Of a stretch of DNA of 64,000 nucleotides, positions 51,722-61,069 are shown one piece after another. The notes under the pieces were generated by a model that saw only the letters and a list, made by a program, of their open reading frames with translations, was not told the origin of the DNA and did no database searches. Where the stretch lies: contig JAOARB010000015.1 in assembly GCA_025210775.1 (NCBI GenBank), positions 62,001 to 126,000 of the forward strand, in the 5' to 3' direction. Both the position numbers and the translations under genes were made by a program. How positions within the stretch are numbered: the stretch's first letter is position 1; each line of letters begins with the position of its first letter. The stretch comes from Prolixibacteraceae bacterium. Lineage in GTDB: Bacteria; Bacteroidota; Bacteroidia; Bacteroidales; Prolixibacteraceae.

Positions 51722-53662
51722 ATGTACCAAACAACCATTGACAAGATCATTCAGGCATTACCTCCTATAGACCAAGTAGTATCCAAATTTCTGGTACTTC
51801 AACCTATGGGAGAACACAAAGTAGGGATGTGTCCTTTTCATCATGGTAGCAGTGAGACGCTTATGGTCTATAACAACCCTGGCATGTTTAGATGCTTAGA
51901 ATGTGGAAGAGCCGGCAATGTTCTACAGTTTATCATGGAACATGAGCAACTAAGTTTTGAACAAACTATAGAGCTCATTGTGGATAAATACAATATCGAG
52001 CTTCCCAAGAACTGGAAAACAGAGGAGGCTCAAGAAAACAAGAACCTACAAAAACTGATACGACTATCGGAATGGTGTAATCAGTTTTTCCGTTCCCAAC
52101 TCCAGAACACTGATGAAGGTAAAGGCATTGCATTAAGCTATCTAACCCATAGGGGGATAGGAGAAAAAGCAGTAGATGCATTCCAAATAGGATATTGTCC
52201 TAAAGCGCATGGAGAGATGACCAAATCCGCTCAAGTAGAAGGAGCCAATATCGAAGAGCTGGAACAGATAGGGGTTACCATACGTAGAGAGAACTGGATA
52301 CGTGATCGTTTTGAATCCCGTGTCATTTTTCCTATTCATAACATCTCTGGTCAAACCATTGCCTTTGGTGGTAGAACCATGGCAGAAAACAAAGACAAAA
52401 AGATTGCCAAGTACATTAACTCCCCAGAGACAGATATATACCACAAGAGTAATGTACTATATGGACTCTTTCAAGCAAAGAAAGAGGTCGTAGCACAAAA
52501 GAACTGCTATATTGTTGAAGGATATACAGATGTTATCTCTATGCACATGGCTGGAGTAGAAAATGTTGTAGCTTCTGCAGGTACCTCTCTTACGATAGAG
52601 CAAGTTCGTCTTCTACGTCGATTTACCAACACCGTCACTATCATCTATGATGGCGATAACGCAGGTATTGGTGCTGCCATCAGAGGGGTAGAACTTACCC
52701 TACAAGAAGGGATGCAAGTCAAAGTAGTTCCTCTTCCAGAAGGAGAAGATCCAGATTCATTTGCAAGAAGTCATCCCAATTTCAAGCAATACGTAGTTGA
52801 GAATGAAAAAGATTTTATTGAATATGCCTCTATTGCAAGATTAGATCAGACAAAAAATGATCCTATCTCGAGAGCTACAGCCATATCCGAAATTGTCCGA
52901 TTAATCTCCATTATACCCTATCATCATATCCGTATGAAATACATGAGGGAATGTAGCCGTTTGATGCAGATTAGAGAAGACAATCTATACCAAGAACTAA
53001 GAAAATTTCAAGAAAAGAGAGCAGAGCAGATTAATAAGAAGAGAAAAGGAGATAATACTCCGCCACATCTTGGAGCAATAGATCTATCTGCAGAAGTCAA
53101 TCCTTTCGAACGAGAAGAGAGAGAGATTCTTAGATTCTTATTACGTTACGGTCCCATGGATCTAATGGAAGAGTCTATTGAAGGGACCAATAGAACAAGA
53201 ACAGTAAAAGTTGCCAATTATATCTTTGATGAACTAGAGGCAGATAATCTAAGTTCGTCAAACCCGATCTACCAAACCATACTTGATGAGTATAAAAAGC
53301 ATATCAACGAGTTCAACTTTGAGCCCAATCGATATTTTATCCATCATGCCGATCTAAACATCAGTCGTATTGCGAGTAAATTGCTTACAAACAAATACGT
53401 TGAAAGCAAGATGTGGACACATCAAGGAAACTACATTGAACACACCGAAGACATTTTGTTTTCCCTTATTCCTAAGGTCGTTGAAAACTACAAGCTAAGT
53501 AGGGTACGTAAAATGATCAAGGAAAAAATTAAAGAGATGGCACATATCAACCATCAAGACGATTTTGAAAAGGTCATGGAGATTCAACAGAAGATTCAAG
53601 GCCTTAAAGAGGTGGAAAAAATGTTATCTCAATCTCTTGGACAAAGAGCCATTAATGGTTAA
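51722..53662 (+). CDS. dnaG: DNA primase (catalytic), with diverged zinc-binding domain
   Basis: 646 residues, full DnaG layout. Zinc ligands Cys37, His40, Cys58, Cys61 keep the spacing of the paralogue, but KTPSF is replaced (CPFHHGSSETLMV) and FxCFGCG becomes FRCLECG. Core: RDRFESRVIFPIHNISGQTIAFGGR, YINSPETDIYHKS. TOPRIM intact: VEGYTD with Glu266 and Asp270, DGDNAG with Asp310 and Asp312. The C-terminal 180 residues are helical, as in the helicase-binding domain. It makes RNA primers at the fork. A second DnaG-like gene next to it is unusual. Confidence 0.95.
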   Translation: MYQTTIDKIIQALPPIDQVVSKFLVLQPMGEHKVGMCPFHHGSSETLMVYNNPGMFRCLECGRAGNVLQFIMEHEQLSFEQTIELIVDKYNIELPKNWKTEEAQENKNLQKLIRLSEWCNQFFRSQLQNTDEGKGIALSYLTHRGIGEKAVDAFQIGYCPKAHGEMTKSAQVEGANIEELEQIGVTIRRENWIRDRFESRVIFPIHNISGQTIAFGGRTMAENKDKKIAKYINSPETDIYHKSNVLYGLFQAKKEVVAQKNCYIVEGYTDVISMHMAGVENVVASAGTSLTIEQVRLLRRFTNTVTIIYDGDNAGIGAAIRGVELTLQEGMQVKVVPLPEGEDPDSFARSHPNFKQYVVENEKDFIEYASIARLDQTKNDPISRATAISEIVRLISIIPYHHIRMKYMRECSRLMQIREDNLYQELRKFQEKRAEQINKKRKGDNTPPHLGAIDLSAEVNPFEREEREILRFLLRYGPMDLMEESIEGTNRTRTVKVANYIFDELEADNLSSSNPIYQTILDEYKKHINEFNFEPNRYFIHHADLNISRIASKLLTNKYVESKMWTHQGNYIEHTEDILFSLIPKVVENYKLSRVRKMIKEKIKEMAHINHQDDFEKVMEIQQKIQGLKEVEKMLSQSLGQRAING

Positions 53663-53730
53663 AAAACGTCTTTGTCCAGAACAAATTACAGTAAATTTTG
53701 TTTCCGAACTATTAAACAAATTAATCGATT

Positions 53731-54729
53731 ATGAGACCCAAAATTACATTCTTTGATACCAAACCTTACGATAAAGAGATCTATAAACCTCTGGCAGAGA
53801 AGATGGGGTTTGACATTCGATTTGTGTTCTATCATCTTACAGAAGACAATATTCTTCTGGCACAAGATGCCGATGTTGTGGTGATCTTTGTCAACGATAT
53901 ACTAAATGAAAAAGTAATCAACAAACTACACAGCTATGGCGTAAAACTAGTTGCATTAAGATGTGCTGGTTTTAATAACGTAGACATTCGTGCTGCTCAA
54001 GATAAAATCAAAGTAGTACGTGTTCCTGCTTATTCACCTAATGCCATTGCAGAACATACAGTAGCATTGATGCTCTCTCTTAACCGTAAGATCCACAGAG
54101 CCTATTTCCGTACCAGAGATGCAAACTTCTCTCTTAATGGACTAATGGGATACAATCTAAACGGTAAAACAGCAGGAGTCATTGGTACAGGTAAAATTGG
54201 TAAGGCTTTGATTAAGATCCTTCGTGGATTCGAAATGGAAGTGCTTGCTTACGACCCATTCCCAGATGAGAAATATGCTGCCAAATTAGGATATACATAC
54301 ACCGATTTAGATAGTCTTTTCCAGCAATCAGATGTTATCTCACTGAACTGTCCACTTACAAGAGAGACCAAATGGCTTATCGACAAAGATGCCATTGATA
54401 GCATGAAAGATGGGGTAATGATTATCAATACTGGTAGAGGAAAACTAATTAAGACATTAGATCTTATCGATGGTCTAAAATCTGGTAAAGTATCGGCAGC
54501 AGGACTAGATGTATACGAAGAAGAAAATGAATTCTTCTTTGAAGATCTTTCTGATCAAGTACTTGAGGATGATGTATTGGCAAGACTATTAACTTTCAAC
54601 AATGTGATTGTTACTTCTCACCAAGCTTTCTTTACCAAAGAAGCATTTATGAATATTGCCAACACCACGTTGACCAATATTAAAGATTTCATCGAAGGCA
54701 AAGAGCTTAAAAATGAAGTAAAACTTTAA
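53731..54729 (+). CDS. ldhA: D-lactate dehydrogenase (D-2-hydroxyacid dehydrogenase)
   Basis: 332 residues. NAD loop GVIGTGKIGKALIKIL near 150-165 (GxGxxG). Substrate and catalytic residues Arg (NTGRGKL near 233), Glu (LDVYEEE near 262) and His (TSHQAFF near 294) are present. ALRCAGFNNVDI and the C-terminal LTFNNVIVTSHQAFFT match fermentative LdhA. Makes D-lactate from pyruvate, typical of an anaerobic or facultative lifestyle. Ends in a perfect hairpin. Confidence 0.93.
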   Translation: MRPKITFFDTKPYDKEIYKPLAEKMGFDIRFVFYHLTEDNILLAQDADVVVIFVNDILNEKVINKLHSYGVKLVALRCAGFNNVDIRAAQDKIKVVRVPAYSPNAIAEHTVALMLSLNRKIHRAYFRTRDANFSLNGLMGYNLNGKTAGVIGTGKIGKALIKILRGFEMEVLAYDPFPDEKYAAKLGYTYTDLDSLFQQSDVISLNCPLTRETKWLIDKDAIDSMKDGVMIINTGRGKLIKTLDLIDGLKSGKVSAAGLDVYEEENEFFFEDLSDQVLEDDVLARLLTFNNVIVTSHQAFFTKEAFMNIANTTLTNIKDFIEGKELKNEVKL

Positions 54730-54740
54730 GATACAAAGTC

Positions 54741-54772
54741 AAACATAAGAGTAGCATTCTACTCTTATGTTT
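54741..54772. terminator. Perfect 13-bp hairpin after ldhA
   Basis: AAACATAAGAGTA (54741-54753) / TACTCTTATGTTT (54760-54772), loop GCATTC. No long T-run, but the position fits a terminator. Confidence 0.7.
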
Positions 54773-54801
54773 ACACAAAATCTTACCTAAATAACCTACT
54801 C

Positions 54802-54962
54802 CTAGATAACCTCCATAGCATACCCTTGTAGAGGCCGAAGATCATAAGTCGTATTGCTATCAATGTCAGACTGTAAACTTCCACGAATAAGAACATTACT
54901 CTTTAAATCAACCTTTTTTTTCCTTCATATTCCAACATCAAGTTAAGATTTCCATATTTCGT
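54802..54962 (-). pseudogene. Decayed C-terminal gene fragment with a frameshift (possible glycoside hydrolase end)
   Basis: On the minus strand, two short frames join across an eight-T (eight-A on the coding strand) run at 54914-54921. The first part reads KYGNLNLMLEYEG; after a one-base shift it continues KVDLKSNVLIRGSLQSD and ends YDLRPLQGYAMEVI before a stop at 54802. Such endings (LRPYQAYA-like) are common at the C-terminus of GH13 amylase-type enzymes, so this may be what is left of one. No rest of the gene is present in 54963-55082. Low certainty; coding-like composition and the smooth join are the evidence. Confidence 0.4.
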
Positions 54963-55082
54963 TTATATAATACATAATCATACAAAGAATCATTATTTTT
55001 ACGTCTTATACAAAGGTAATATTACCCGAGAGTGTCCGTATGGAACTCTTTTTAAGAAGCGAATGATAAACATTAAACATAG

Positions 55083-55481
55083 ATGGCGAAAAAGAAGATA
55101 GAAGTCGAAATGTATAGCCATGGAGAATATACTGCATGGGAGAGAGGAAGCAAAGAACTACCCAGATTATTAGATATCACCAACACTATTAAAGCCGAGA
55201 TTGGCACAGAGTTCGGATACGTTCTTATCATCAAAAAAGCCAAAGGCAAACGTTTATCTTTTCGCATTGAACATCCACCATTTCGTAATGAGGAAGGGAA
55301 GGTAACACCTCCTTTTACAGGTGAATATTTCATTCGAAATAACACCTACCACTTCTTCTTAGGCGACTCTATCTGGGAACCACTAAGCGACAAGATGGGA
55401 AGCTGGAAGTTATACACCTATATCGATGGCGAGCTTGTTGCCTATAAAGAGTTAAAACTCATTCCTAAAAACCAACAATAA
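55083..55481 (+). CDS. DUF3859-family protein
   Basis: 132 residues, cytoplasmic, beta-rich: VEMYSHGEYTAWERGSKELP, IGTEFGYVLIIKKAKGKRLSF, HPPFRNEEGKVTPPFTGEYFI, and WKLYTYIDGELVAYKELKL. This pattern fits the DUF3859 family as I remember it, of unknown role. Stop is 6 bp before the fucosidase gene, so they are probably cotranscribed, though a functional link is not evident. Confidence 0.7.
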   Translation: MAKKKIEVEMYSHGEYTAWERGSKELPRLLDITNTIKAEIGTEFGYVLIIKKAKGKRLSFRIEHPPFRNEEGKVTPPFTGEYFIRNNTYHFFLGDSIWEPLSDKMGSWKLYTYIDGELVAYKELKLIPKNQQ

Positions 55482-55487
55482 CCTTAG

Positions 55488-57500
55488 ATGATGAAGAAAT
55501 TAGTAGCACTTATAATATCTCTTATTTTCATAAAATGTACTGCTCCTCATGCACCTAAAAAGATGGAGATCATTCCATCTAATGATCAATTGGCATGGCA
55601 TAAGATGGGATTTTATGGACAAATACAGTTCAACCTTAAGACCTTCACCAATAGAGACATTGGATACGGAGATGAAAACCCAAGACTCTTTAATCCAGCT
55701 GATGTAGACTGTCGTCAGTGGGTAGAAACATGCAAAGCAGCAGGGATGAAAGGAATCATCTTTACAGCTAAAGACCATGATGGTTTCTGTTTATGGCCTA
55801 CACAAACCACAGAATACTCCATACGACAATCGCCATGGAAAGAGGGAAAAGGAGATATACTTAAAGAACTACAAACGGCATGTGATGCTTCTGGACTTAA
55901 ATTAGGGATCTATCTATCCTCTTGGGATCGGAACAATCCTCAATATGGTACAAAAGCCTATTTTGAGACCTATAAGAAACAATTAGAAGAGTTACTTACC
56001 AATTACGGGGAACTCTTTGAAATTATCCTAGATGATCCACAAAACGGCACAGGTTATTATGGTGGAGCAAGAGAAAAAAGGAGAGTAGAGAGAGATTATT
56101 TTAAGTGGGAAGAGATTCTTCAACTAATAAGAAAACACCAACCCCATGCTATGATATCCAGTACCAAAGGTATCGATATACAAAACCACAAAGATCTTGA
56201 TCCATACCTAGAACCGAACTACAGTAATATCTCAAAGACCAACAATAGATGGCAACCAAATGAGATCATCACTTCCATACGTCCTAGCTGGTTCTACCAT
56301 TCAATAGAAGACAACAAGCTAAAGTCCATTCCACGATTAATAAATATCTACTACCAATCTGTCGAGAATAATGGGGCTTTGATACTAAGTGTTCCAATCA
56401 ACAAAGAAGGGCATATAAGCGATATAGATCAAACCACACTAAAAGAAATAGGAAAACATATAGCCAAAGAAGAAGCGATACGTTTTACACTAAAGCCGTC
56501 TAAAGCAACAGCAACCAATGTCAGAGGGGAGGCCTTTAGCACAGCCCATCTATTGGATGACGATATAGACACCTATTGGGCAACAGAGGATAGCATTCAT
56601 CAAGCTTCTGTGGTTCTATATTTTGGTAAAACGATTGAATTCAATAGAGTCCTTCTTCAGGAGAACATCTCCTTTGGTCAGAGAATAGAGAGATTTAGCA
56701 TTGAAATATGGAGCAATAATCGTTGGAATAAAGTAGAACAACAAAACACGATAGGATATAAAAAGACCCTTCTTCTTTCCCGTTTATCAACAACGAAGAT
56801 CCGTCTTAACATACTCAAATCCAATGGCCCGATTGTCTTATCAACATTTATGGCATATCAAGCACCCGAGCTTCTGTTACCACCACAAATATTCAGAACA
56901 CAAGATGGGAATGTATATATCATTGGACCTGATCAAGAGTCAAAGATCTACTATACCACCGACGGAAGTATACCAACAAAGAACAGCGAAATCTATGATG
57001 GACCTTTCATTCTTGAAAAGCCTTCCACAATTAATGCAATGGTTGTAGACGAACAAACCCAAGAACAAGGACCTACTGCCATACGAAGATTTGATATTGC
57101 TCCAACGAATTGGAAACAGGTTGGGAACAATGTACTAGGATTTAAGAATATGCTGAATGGACAAGATCATAACTACGCACAGATACTAGATATCCACAAG
57201 GGGTTAATTATCGATCTTGGTTCACAACACACTATACAAGGATTCTCCTATCTTCCGATACAAGATATCCGAAGTTTTAATTTTATTAGTGAGTACCAAT
57301 TTTTTGTAAGCAAAGATGGAAAATATTGGGGAAAGCCTATCCTTAAAGGGAACTTTAAAAACATACGTTCCTTCCCAGTTAAACAAGTTAGGAGTGGAGC
57401 TTTAAAAAAAGGACGCTATATCAAATTGGTTCCAATCAAGACGACCGACCACCAAAACATGGTCGCAATTGCAGGTCTAGAGATACTTACCAAACAATAG
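55488..57500 (+). CDS. Alpha-L-fucosidase, GH29, with two C-terminal accessory domains
   Basis: 670 residues. Signal LVALIISLIFIKC; the residue before the Cys is Lys, so lipidation is unsure. GH29 barrel at about 25-330: GFYGQIQFN, AGMKGIIFTAKDHDGFCLWPT (His of the substrate site), LGIYLSSWDR, and the nucleophile region FEIILDDPQNGTGYYGGARE (Asp near 180). Next is an F5/8-type C-like domain (about 350-470) and a chitobiase-like fold (KIYYTTDGSIPTKN, about 485-530). It cleaves terminal fucose from host or algal glycans in the periplasm or outside. No other glycan genes are adjacent, so this is not a full PUL. Confidence 0.9.
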   Translation: MMKKLVALIISLIFIKCTAPHAPKKMEIIPSNDQLAWHKMGFYGQIQFNLKTFTNRDIGYGDENPRLFNPADVDCRQWVETCKAAGMKGIIFTAKDHDGFCLWPTQTTEYSIRQSPWKEGKGDILKELQTACDASGLKLGIYLSSWDRNNPQYGTKAYFETYKKQLEELLTNYGELFEIILDDPQNGTGYYGGAREKRRVERDYFKWEEILQLIRKHQPHAMISSTKGIDIQNHKDLDPYLEPNYSNISKTNNRWQPNEIITSIRPSWFYHSIEDNKLKSIPRLINIYYQSVENNGALILSVPINKEGHISDIDQTTLKEIGKHIAKEEAIRFTLKPSKATATNVRGEAFSTAHLLDDDIDTYWATEDSIHQASVVLYFGKTIEFNRVLLQENISFGQRIERFSIEIWSNNRWNKVEQQNTIGYKKTLLLSRLSTTKIRLNILKSNGPIVLSTFMAYQAPELLLPPQIFRTQDGNVYIIGPDQESKIYYTTDGSIPTKNSEIYDGPFILEKPSTINAMVVDEQTQEQGPTAIRRFDIAPTNWKQVGNNVLGFKNMLNGQDHNYAQILDIHKGLIIDLGSQHTIQGFSYLPIQDIRSFNFISEYQFFVSKDGKYWGKPILKGNFKNIRSFPVKQVRSGALKKGRYIKLVPIKTTDHQNMVAIAGLEILTKQ

Positions 57501-57510
57501 CATAAGAGAT

Positions 57511-57552
57511 AAAAAAAGAATAGGAAAGTTCAATAAAGAGACTTTCCTATTC
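57511..57552. terminator. Bidirectional terminator
   Basis: Perfect 12-bp stem GAATAGGAAAGT (57518-57529) / ACTTTCCTATTC (57541-57552). On the minus strand it is followed by T7, so it mainly ends the CDF gene. Confidence 0.85.
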
Positions 57553-57592
57553 GGTTCTTAAACTTAGATCGGTAAATATAATTTATAGAGAA

Positions 57593-58516
57593 TCAACAAT
57601 GTTGATCTGAACAACCTTCTTCTTTTACCTCCATCTCTAAAGTAGAATGAGAGATGCCATGAAGTGCTAGATTGTGTTTAATCTTCTTCCTTAATCGAGT
57701 TAATGTTGTTATATCCATATCTCCACCATTCACTTCAATATGGGCAGTTAAAGAAACCAAAGTACTACTAATAGGCCAAATATGAATATGGTGTGCTTCT
57801 GTCACATGTTCATCATTTTCAAGTAAAGATTTTATCTCATCAAAATCAATCTCTTCTGGAACTGCATCTAAAACCAATCGGATACTTTCTCGCAACAATC
57901 CATAAGTTGATATTGCAATGATCACCGCAATAATCAAACTTATAGAAGGATCTATCCATGAATAACCTGTATACTTAATCAACAAACCAGAAACCACTAC
58001 TCCAACAGAGACCAAAGCATCGACTAAAAGGTGAATAAAAGCACCACGTATGTTAATATCTTTCTTTTGATCTTTAAAGAAAAGAAAAGCAGAAATTCCA
58101 TTAATCAATACACCAATAGAGGCAACAATAATAATCCCATTACCATTAATCACTACAGGAGAATGAAAACGCTCAATAGACTCCCACGCAATAGTCACTA
58201 CGACAATACATAAAACAATAGCATTAATCAATGATGCAAGAATGGTCCCTTTTTTATAGCCGTAGGTAAATCTATTAGAAACCACCCTTTGAGCCAACTT
58301 AAGACCAAACCATGAAAGAAGAAGACTTCCAACATCAGAGAGGTTATGTGTCGCATCAGAAATAAGAGCCAATGAGTCAGTAGCCCATCCAATAACATAC
58401 TCTATAATGGTAAAAGCCACATTTAGAATGATACCTATTTTAAAAGCTCTACCAATACTATCTGGAAGAGAATGGACATGCCCGTGAGCGTGATCATGTG
58501 AGTGTGTATGTGACAT
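57593..58516 (-). CDS. Cation diffusion facilitator (zinc/cadmium exporter type)
   Basis: 307 residues, six membrane helices. His-rich N-terminus (SHTHSHDHAHGHVHS). The metal site HDSLAxxxD-type is present in the form DSLALISDATHNLSDVGS (near 47-64), and the second DALVSVGVV-type motif lies in LLVDALVSVGVV (near 163). Both are typical of CDF subfamily Zn exporters (ZitB/CzcD like). The C-terminal domain is HIHIWPISSTLVSLTAHIEV, followed by a Cys/His tail (CSDQHC). Uses the proton gradient to export Zn or Cd. Confidence 0.93.
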   Translation of the reverse strand: MSHTHSHDHAHGHVHSLPDSIGRAFKIGIILNVAFTIIEYVIGWATDSLALISDATHNLSDVGSLLLSWFGLKLAQRVVSNRFTYGYKKGTILASLINAIVLCIVVVTIAWESIERFHSPVVINGNGIIIVASIGVLINGISAFLFFKDQKKDINIRGAFIHLLVDALVSVGVVVSGLLIKYTGYSWIDPSISLIIAVIIAISTYGLLRESIRLVLDAVPEEIDFDEIKSLLENDEHVTEAHHIHIWPISSTLVSLTAHIEVNGGDMDITTLTRLRKKIKHNLALHGISHSTLEMEVKEEGCSDQHC

Positions 58517-58611
58517 AGCATAATAAGTTTAATTGATATCCATATGAAGAACTCCATTTTAAAGATAACCAATCTAAATAACACTCCCATTCTAAATAAG
58601 TTCTGAATAAG

Positions 58612-58645
58612 GGCAAAAAAAAAGGCTACCGTAAAAGGTAGCCTT
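58612..58645 (-). terminator. Terminator of the NCS2 permease unit (minus strand)
   Basis: AAGGCTACC (58622-58630) pairs with GGTAGCCTT (58637-58645). On the minus strand it is followed by eight or more T (58615-58623). Confidence 0.88.
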
Positions 58646-58669
58646 CTATATATCAAGTAGATGTATAGA

Positions 58670-59980
58670 TTACATCGCTTCAACAATAAACTTAACGATA
58701 AATAATACTGCTAAGATGATCGTTACCAAACTAACATCCTTAGTTTTTCCTGTAAGTAATTTCAAGAATACATAAGAGATCAAACCGAAAACGATACCTT
58801 CTGCAATAGAGTAAGTAAATGGCATCATTACCATTGTAAAGAATGCTGGAATTGCTTCAGTGAAATCATCTAGGTTGATACTTCTCACTGGAGTAACCAT
58901 CATCACGCCAACAATAATCAATGCAGGAGCTGTAGCAGCACCTGGAACCATCAAGAAAATAGGAGCCAAGAACAATGCAATAAAGAACATTACGGCTGTT
59001 GTAAGAGATGTAAGACCTGTACGTCCACCTTCTGCTACACCCGAAGCACTCTCCACAAAAGTAGTTACAGTAGAAGTACCTAACATTGCTCCAACAGTAG
59101 TACCTACAGAGTCAGCAAAAAGAGCTTGCTTCACACGAGGAATTTTTCCTTTCTCGTCCAACATACCTGCTTTTGTTGTAACTCCAATCAAAGTACCAAC
59201 AGTATCAAACATATCCACAAAAAGGAAAGTAAACAATACCGTTACCATTGAGAAGATACCCTCTGCTGAATTGATCCAGTCCCACTCGAATTTAAACAAG
59301 ATAGGCTCCAAAGAAGGAACAGAGAAATCAAAAGTATTAGGAACCGTAGTTACTCCAAAAGGAATACCAATGATTGTTGAAATAAATAGTCCAATAAGAA
59401 TCGCTCCTCTAACATTCAATGCCAACAATACTCCAGTGATAAAAATACCTAACAACGCTACAACAGCTGGGCCAGAAGTCACATCTCCAAGACCAACAAG
59501 TGTTGCATCATGTGCAACAACAATACCTGCATTTTTCATTCCAATCAAGGCAATGAAAAGTCCAATACCTACAGATATGGCATGTTTAATATTTTTAGGA
59601 ATAGAATTGATGATTAACTCACGTACATTAAATGCGGTCATCAAAAGGAAAATAATACCTTCCAAGAAAACAGCTGTCAATGCAAATTCCCATTTGTGTC
59701 CCATCGCAAGACAAACACCAAAAGCGAAGAATGCATTAAGTCCCATTCCTGGAGCCAAAGCAAATGGTAGTTTAGCCACCAATGCCATCACCAAAGTAGC
59801 GATAACAGCTGATAGGGCAGAAGCAGTAAAAACAGCTCCTTTATCCATACCACAAGCACTTAAAATATCTGGGTTTACAGCCAAAATATAGGCCATAGTC
59901 ATAAAAGTCGTAATACCTGCAAGAACCTCTGTCTTCACAGTAGTTCCATGCTCTTTAAGTTTAAAAAACTTCTCTAACAT
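58670..59980 (-). CDS. NCS2-family purine permease (AzgA/PbuG type)
   Basis: 436 residues, 12-14 membrane segments. KTEVLAGITTFMTMAYILAVNPDIL at the N-terminus, LAPGMGLNAFFAF in TM3, FLFVDMFDTVGTLIGV and GTSTVTTFVESASGVAEGGRTGLTSL are the AzgA/PbuG block. These carry guanine, hypoxanthine or adenine with protons. The upstream gene is a DUF5020 (Tsx-like) outer-membrane barrel, 52 bp away, so the two together form a purine uptake route. Confidence 0.93.
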   Translation of the reverse strand: MLEKFFKLKEHGTTVKTEVLAGITTFMTMAYILAVNPDILSACGMDKGAVFTASALSAVIATLVMALVAKLPFALAPGMGLNAFFAFGVCLAMGHKWEFALTAVFLEGIIFLLMTAFNVRELIINSIPKNIKHAISVGIGLFIALIGMKNAGIVVAHDATLVGLGDVTSGPAVVALLGIFITGVLLALNVRGAILIGLFISTIIGIPFGVTTVPNTFDFSVPSLEPILFKFEWDWINSAEGIFSMVTVLFTFLFVDMFDTVGTLIGVTTKAGMLDEKGKIPRVKQALFADSVGTTVGAMLGTSTVTTFVESASGVAEGGRTGLTSLTTAVMFFIALFLAPIFLMVPGAATAPALIIVGVMMVTPVRSINLDDFTEAIPAFFTMVMMPFTYSIAEGIVFGLISYVFLKLLTGKTKDVSLVTIILAVLFIVKFIVEAM

Positions 59981-60032
59981 CTCTTTGATTTTTTGAAAGT
60001 TGTAAATGTGTTGATTTCGAGTTTATCGTCGT

Positions 60033-60743
60033 TTACAGAGTCCACTTAACAGCCAATGTAGGGTTTACCATAAAACCATCATTGCCTCCAAAGTTACTAC
60101 TGATTTCAATCTCTGATCCTACTGCAAAATTTTTGTTTACATTATACCAGAATTGAGGCTCTGTGATAAAAACAAATTCTTTGTTTTTTACCTCTCCATT
60201 ATCTGCAAAAGTCAATACATCTTCTTTCCAGAAGTCCGCAAAACCAGTAAGAGATACTTTATTATCAAAGAAGTTCAATGCCCAAACACCAGTAATTTGG
60301 AATGAAGCATCATGTTTGTGCTCAATCCACTTATAATTTAATGAAAGAGTAAATACTTTAGAGAAATCGGCAGTATTCCAAGTGTATTGTCCACCGACCA
60401 ACACTGCATTGTTAATTGGAAGAGCAGCATAATCGTTCTCTGATTTCTTAGCTGAGAAGAAACCTCCATTATATTCTATGCGTGGTTGGAAAGCACATTC
60501 TTGAGAAATTTTAAAGCTACGAGCAACTTCCCAGTATGCTTGGCTTACACCATCAAAACCATTCGCATTGTAGTCCATGTCAATAAAAAAGAACGTAGAT
60601 CCCATTTTGTCTACTTTAAACAATTCAACGGTAGAAGTCAAATAGTTACGTCCTTCACCTAAATCGTAATGCATTTGAATATTTTGAGCTTTCGCTGCAA
60701 AAGTTGCAATAAAAAGGGCGATAAAGATAGATAGCTTTTTCAT
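60033..60743 (-). CDS. DUF5020 (Tsx-like) outer-membrane nucleoside channel
   Basis: 236 residues with signal peptide (MKKLSIFIALFIATFAAKA). A beta-barrel pattern of aromatic-flanked strands (IQMHYDLGEGRNYLTSTVELF, ASFQITGVWALNFF), ending TLAVKWTL. DUF5020 members are described as Tsx-like channel proteins. First gene of the two-gene unit with the NCS2 permease; together they would carry nucleosides or nucleobases across both membranes (inference from the pair). Confidence 0.85.
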   Translation of the reverse strand: MKKLSIFIALFIATFAAKAQNIQMHYDLGEGRNYLTSTVELFKVDKMGSTFFFIDMDYNANGFDGVSQAYWEVARSFKISQECAFQPRIEYNGGFFSAKKSENDYAALPINNAVLVGGQYTWNTADFSKVFTLSLNYKWIEHKHDASFQITGVWALNFFDNKVSLTGFADFWKEDVLTFADNGEVKNKEFVFITEPQFWYNVNKNFAVGSEIEISSNFGGNDGFMVNPTLAVKWTL

Positions 60744-60792
60744 TGTTTTTTGTTTAGCTTTTTATTAAATTAAATATGGATTAGAAACGCTG

Positions 60793-60800
60793 CAAATGTA
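60793..60800 (-). promoter_or_regulatory. -7 box (TACATTTG) of the DUF5020-NCS2 operon
   Basis: Minus strand TACATTTG followed by CAGCG, 50 bp before the DUF5020 start. I saw no purine-riboswitch core in 60744-61037. Confidence 0.6.
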
Positions 60801-61037
60801 AAAATATCAACATCTCTCTATAGTGATTTAAGCTAAAGAAAGTCGATCGTTAATAATTTGGTAACACATACTTATGATAGTTATAATGGACTTATAATAA
60901 ATAGGTGCCAATATTAATTTAATGATATTTTTTCACTCTAACCCCTGTTTTTTTAGCCCTTATCACACGAAAAACCATAAATAAATAGGCAAAAAAATAA
61001 TCATCATTATTATACTACCTTACAACATCTATTTTCA

Positions 61038-61045
61038 TAACTTTG
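61038..61045 (+). promoter_or_regulatory. Bacteroidota -7 box (TAACTTTG) that rules out the upstream TTG start of ispD
   Basis: TAACTTTG matches TAnnTTTG. The longest open frame begins with a TTG at 61043 inside this box, so translation must begin at ATG 61070. Confidence 0.65.
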
Positions 61046-61069
61046 TTCTTAATAGCAAAAAATGAAGGA

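Noticed and set aside
58860..59891. 343-codon open frame on the plus strand
   Set aside because: Fully antisense to the NCS2 permease gene; composition (Thr/Ile/Pro-rich, no motif) is that of a shadow frame.
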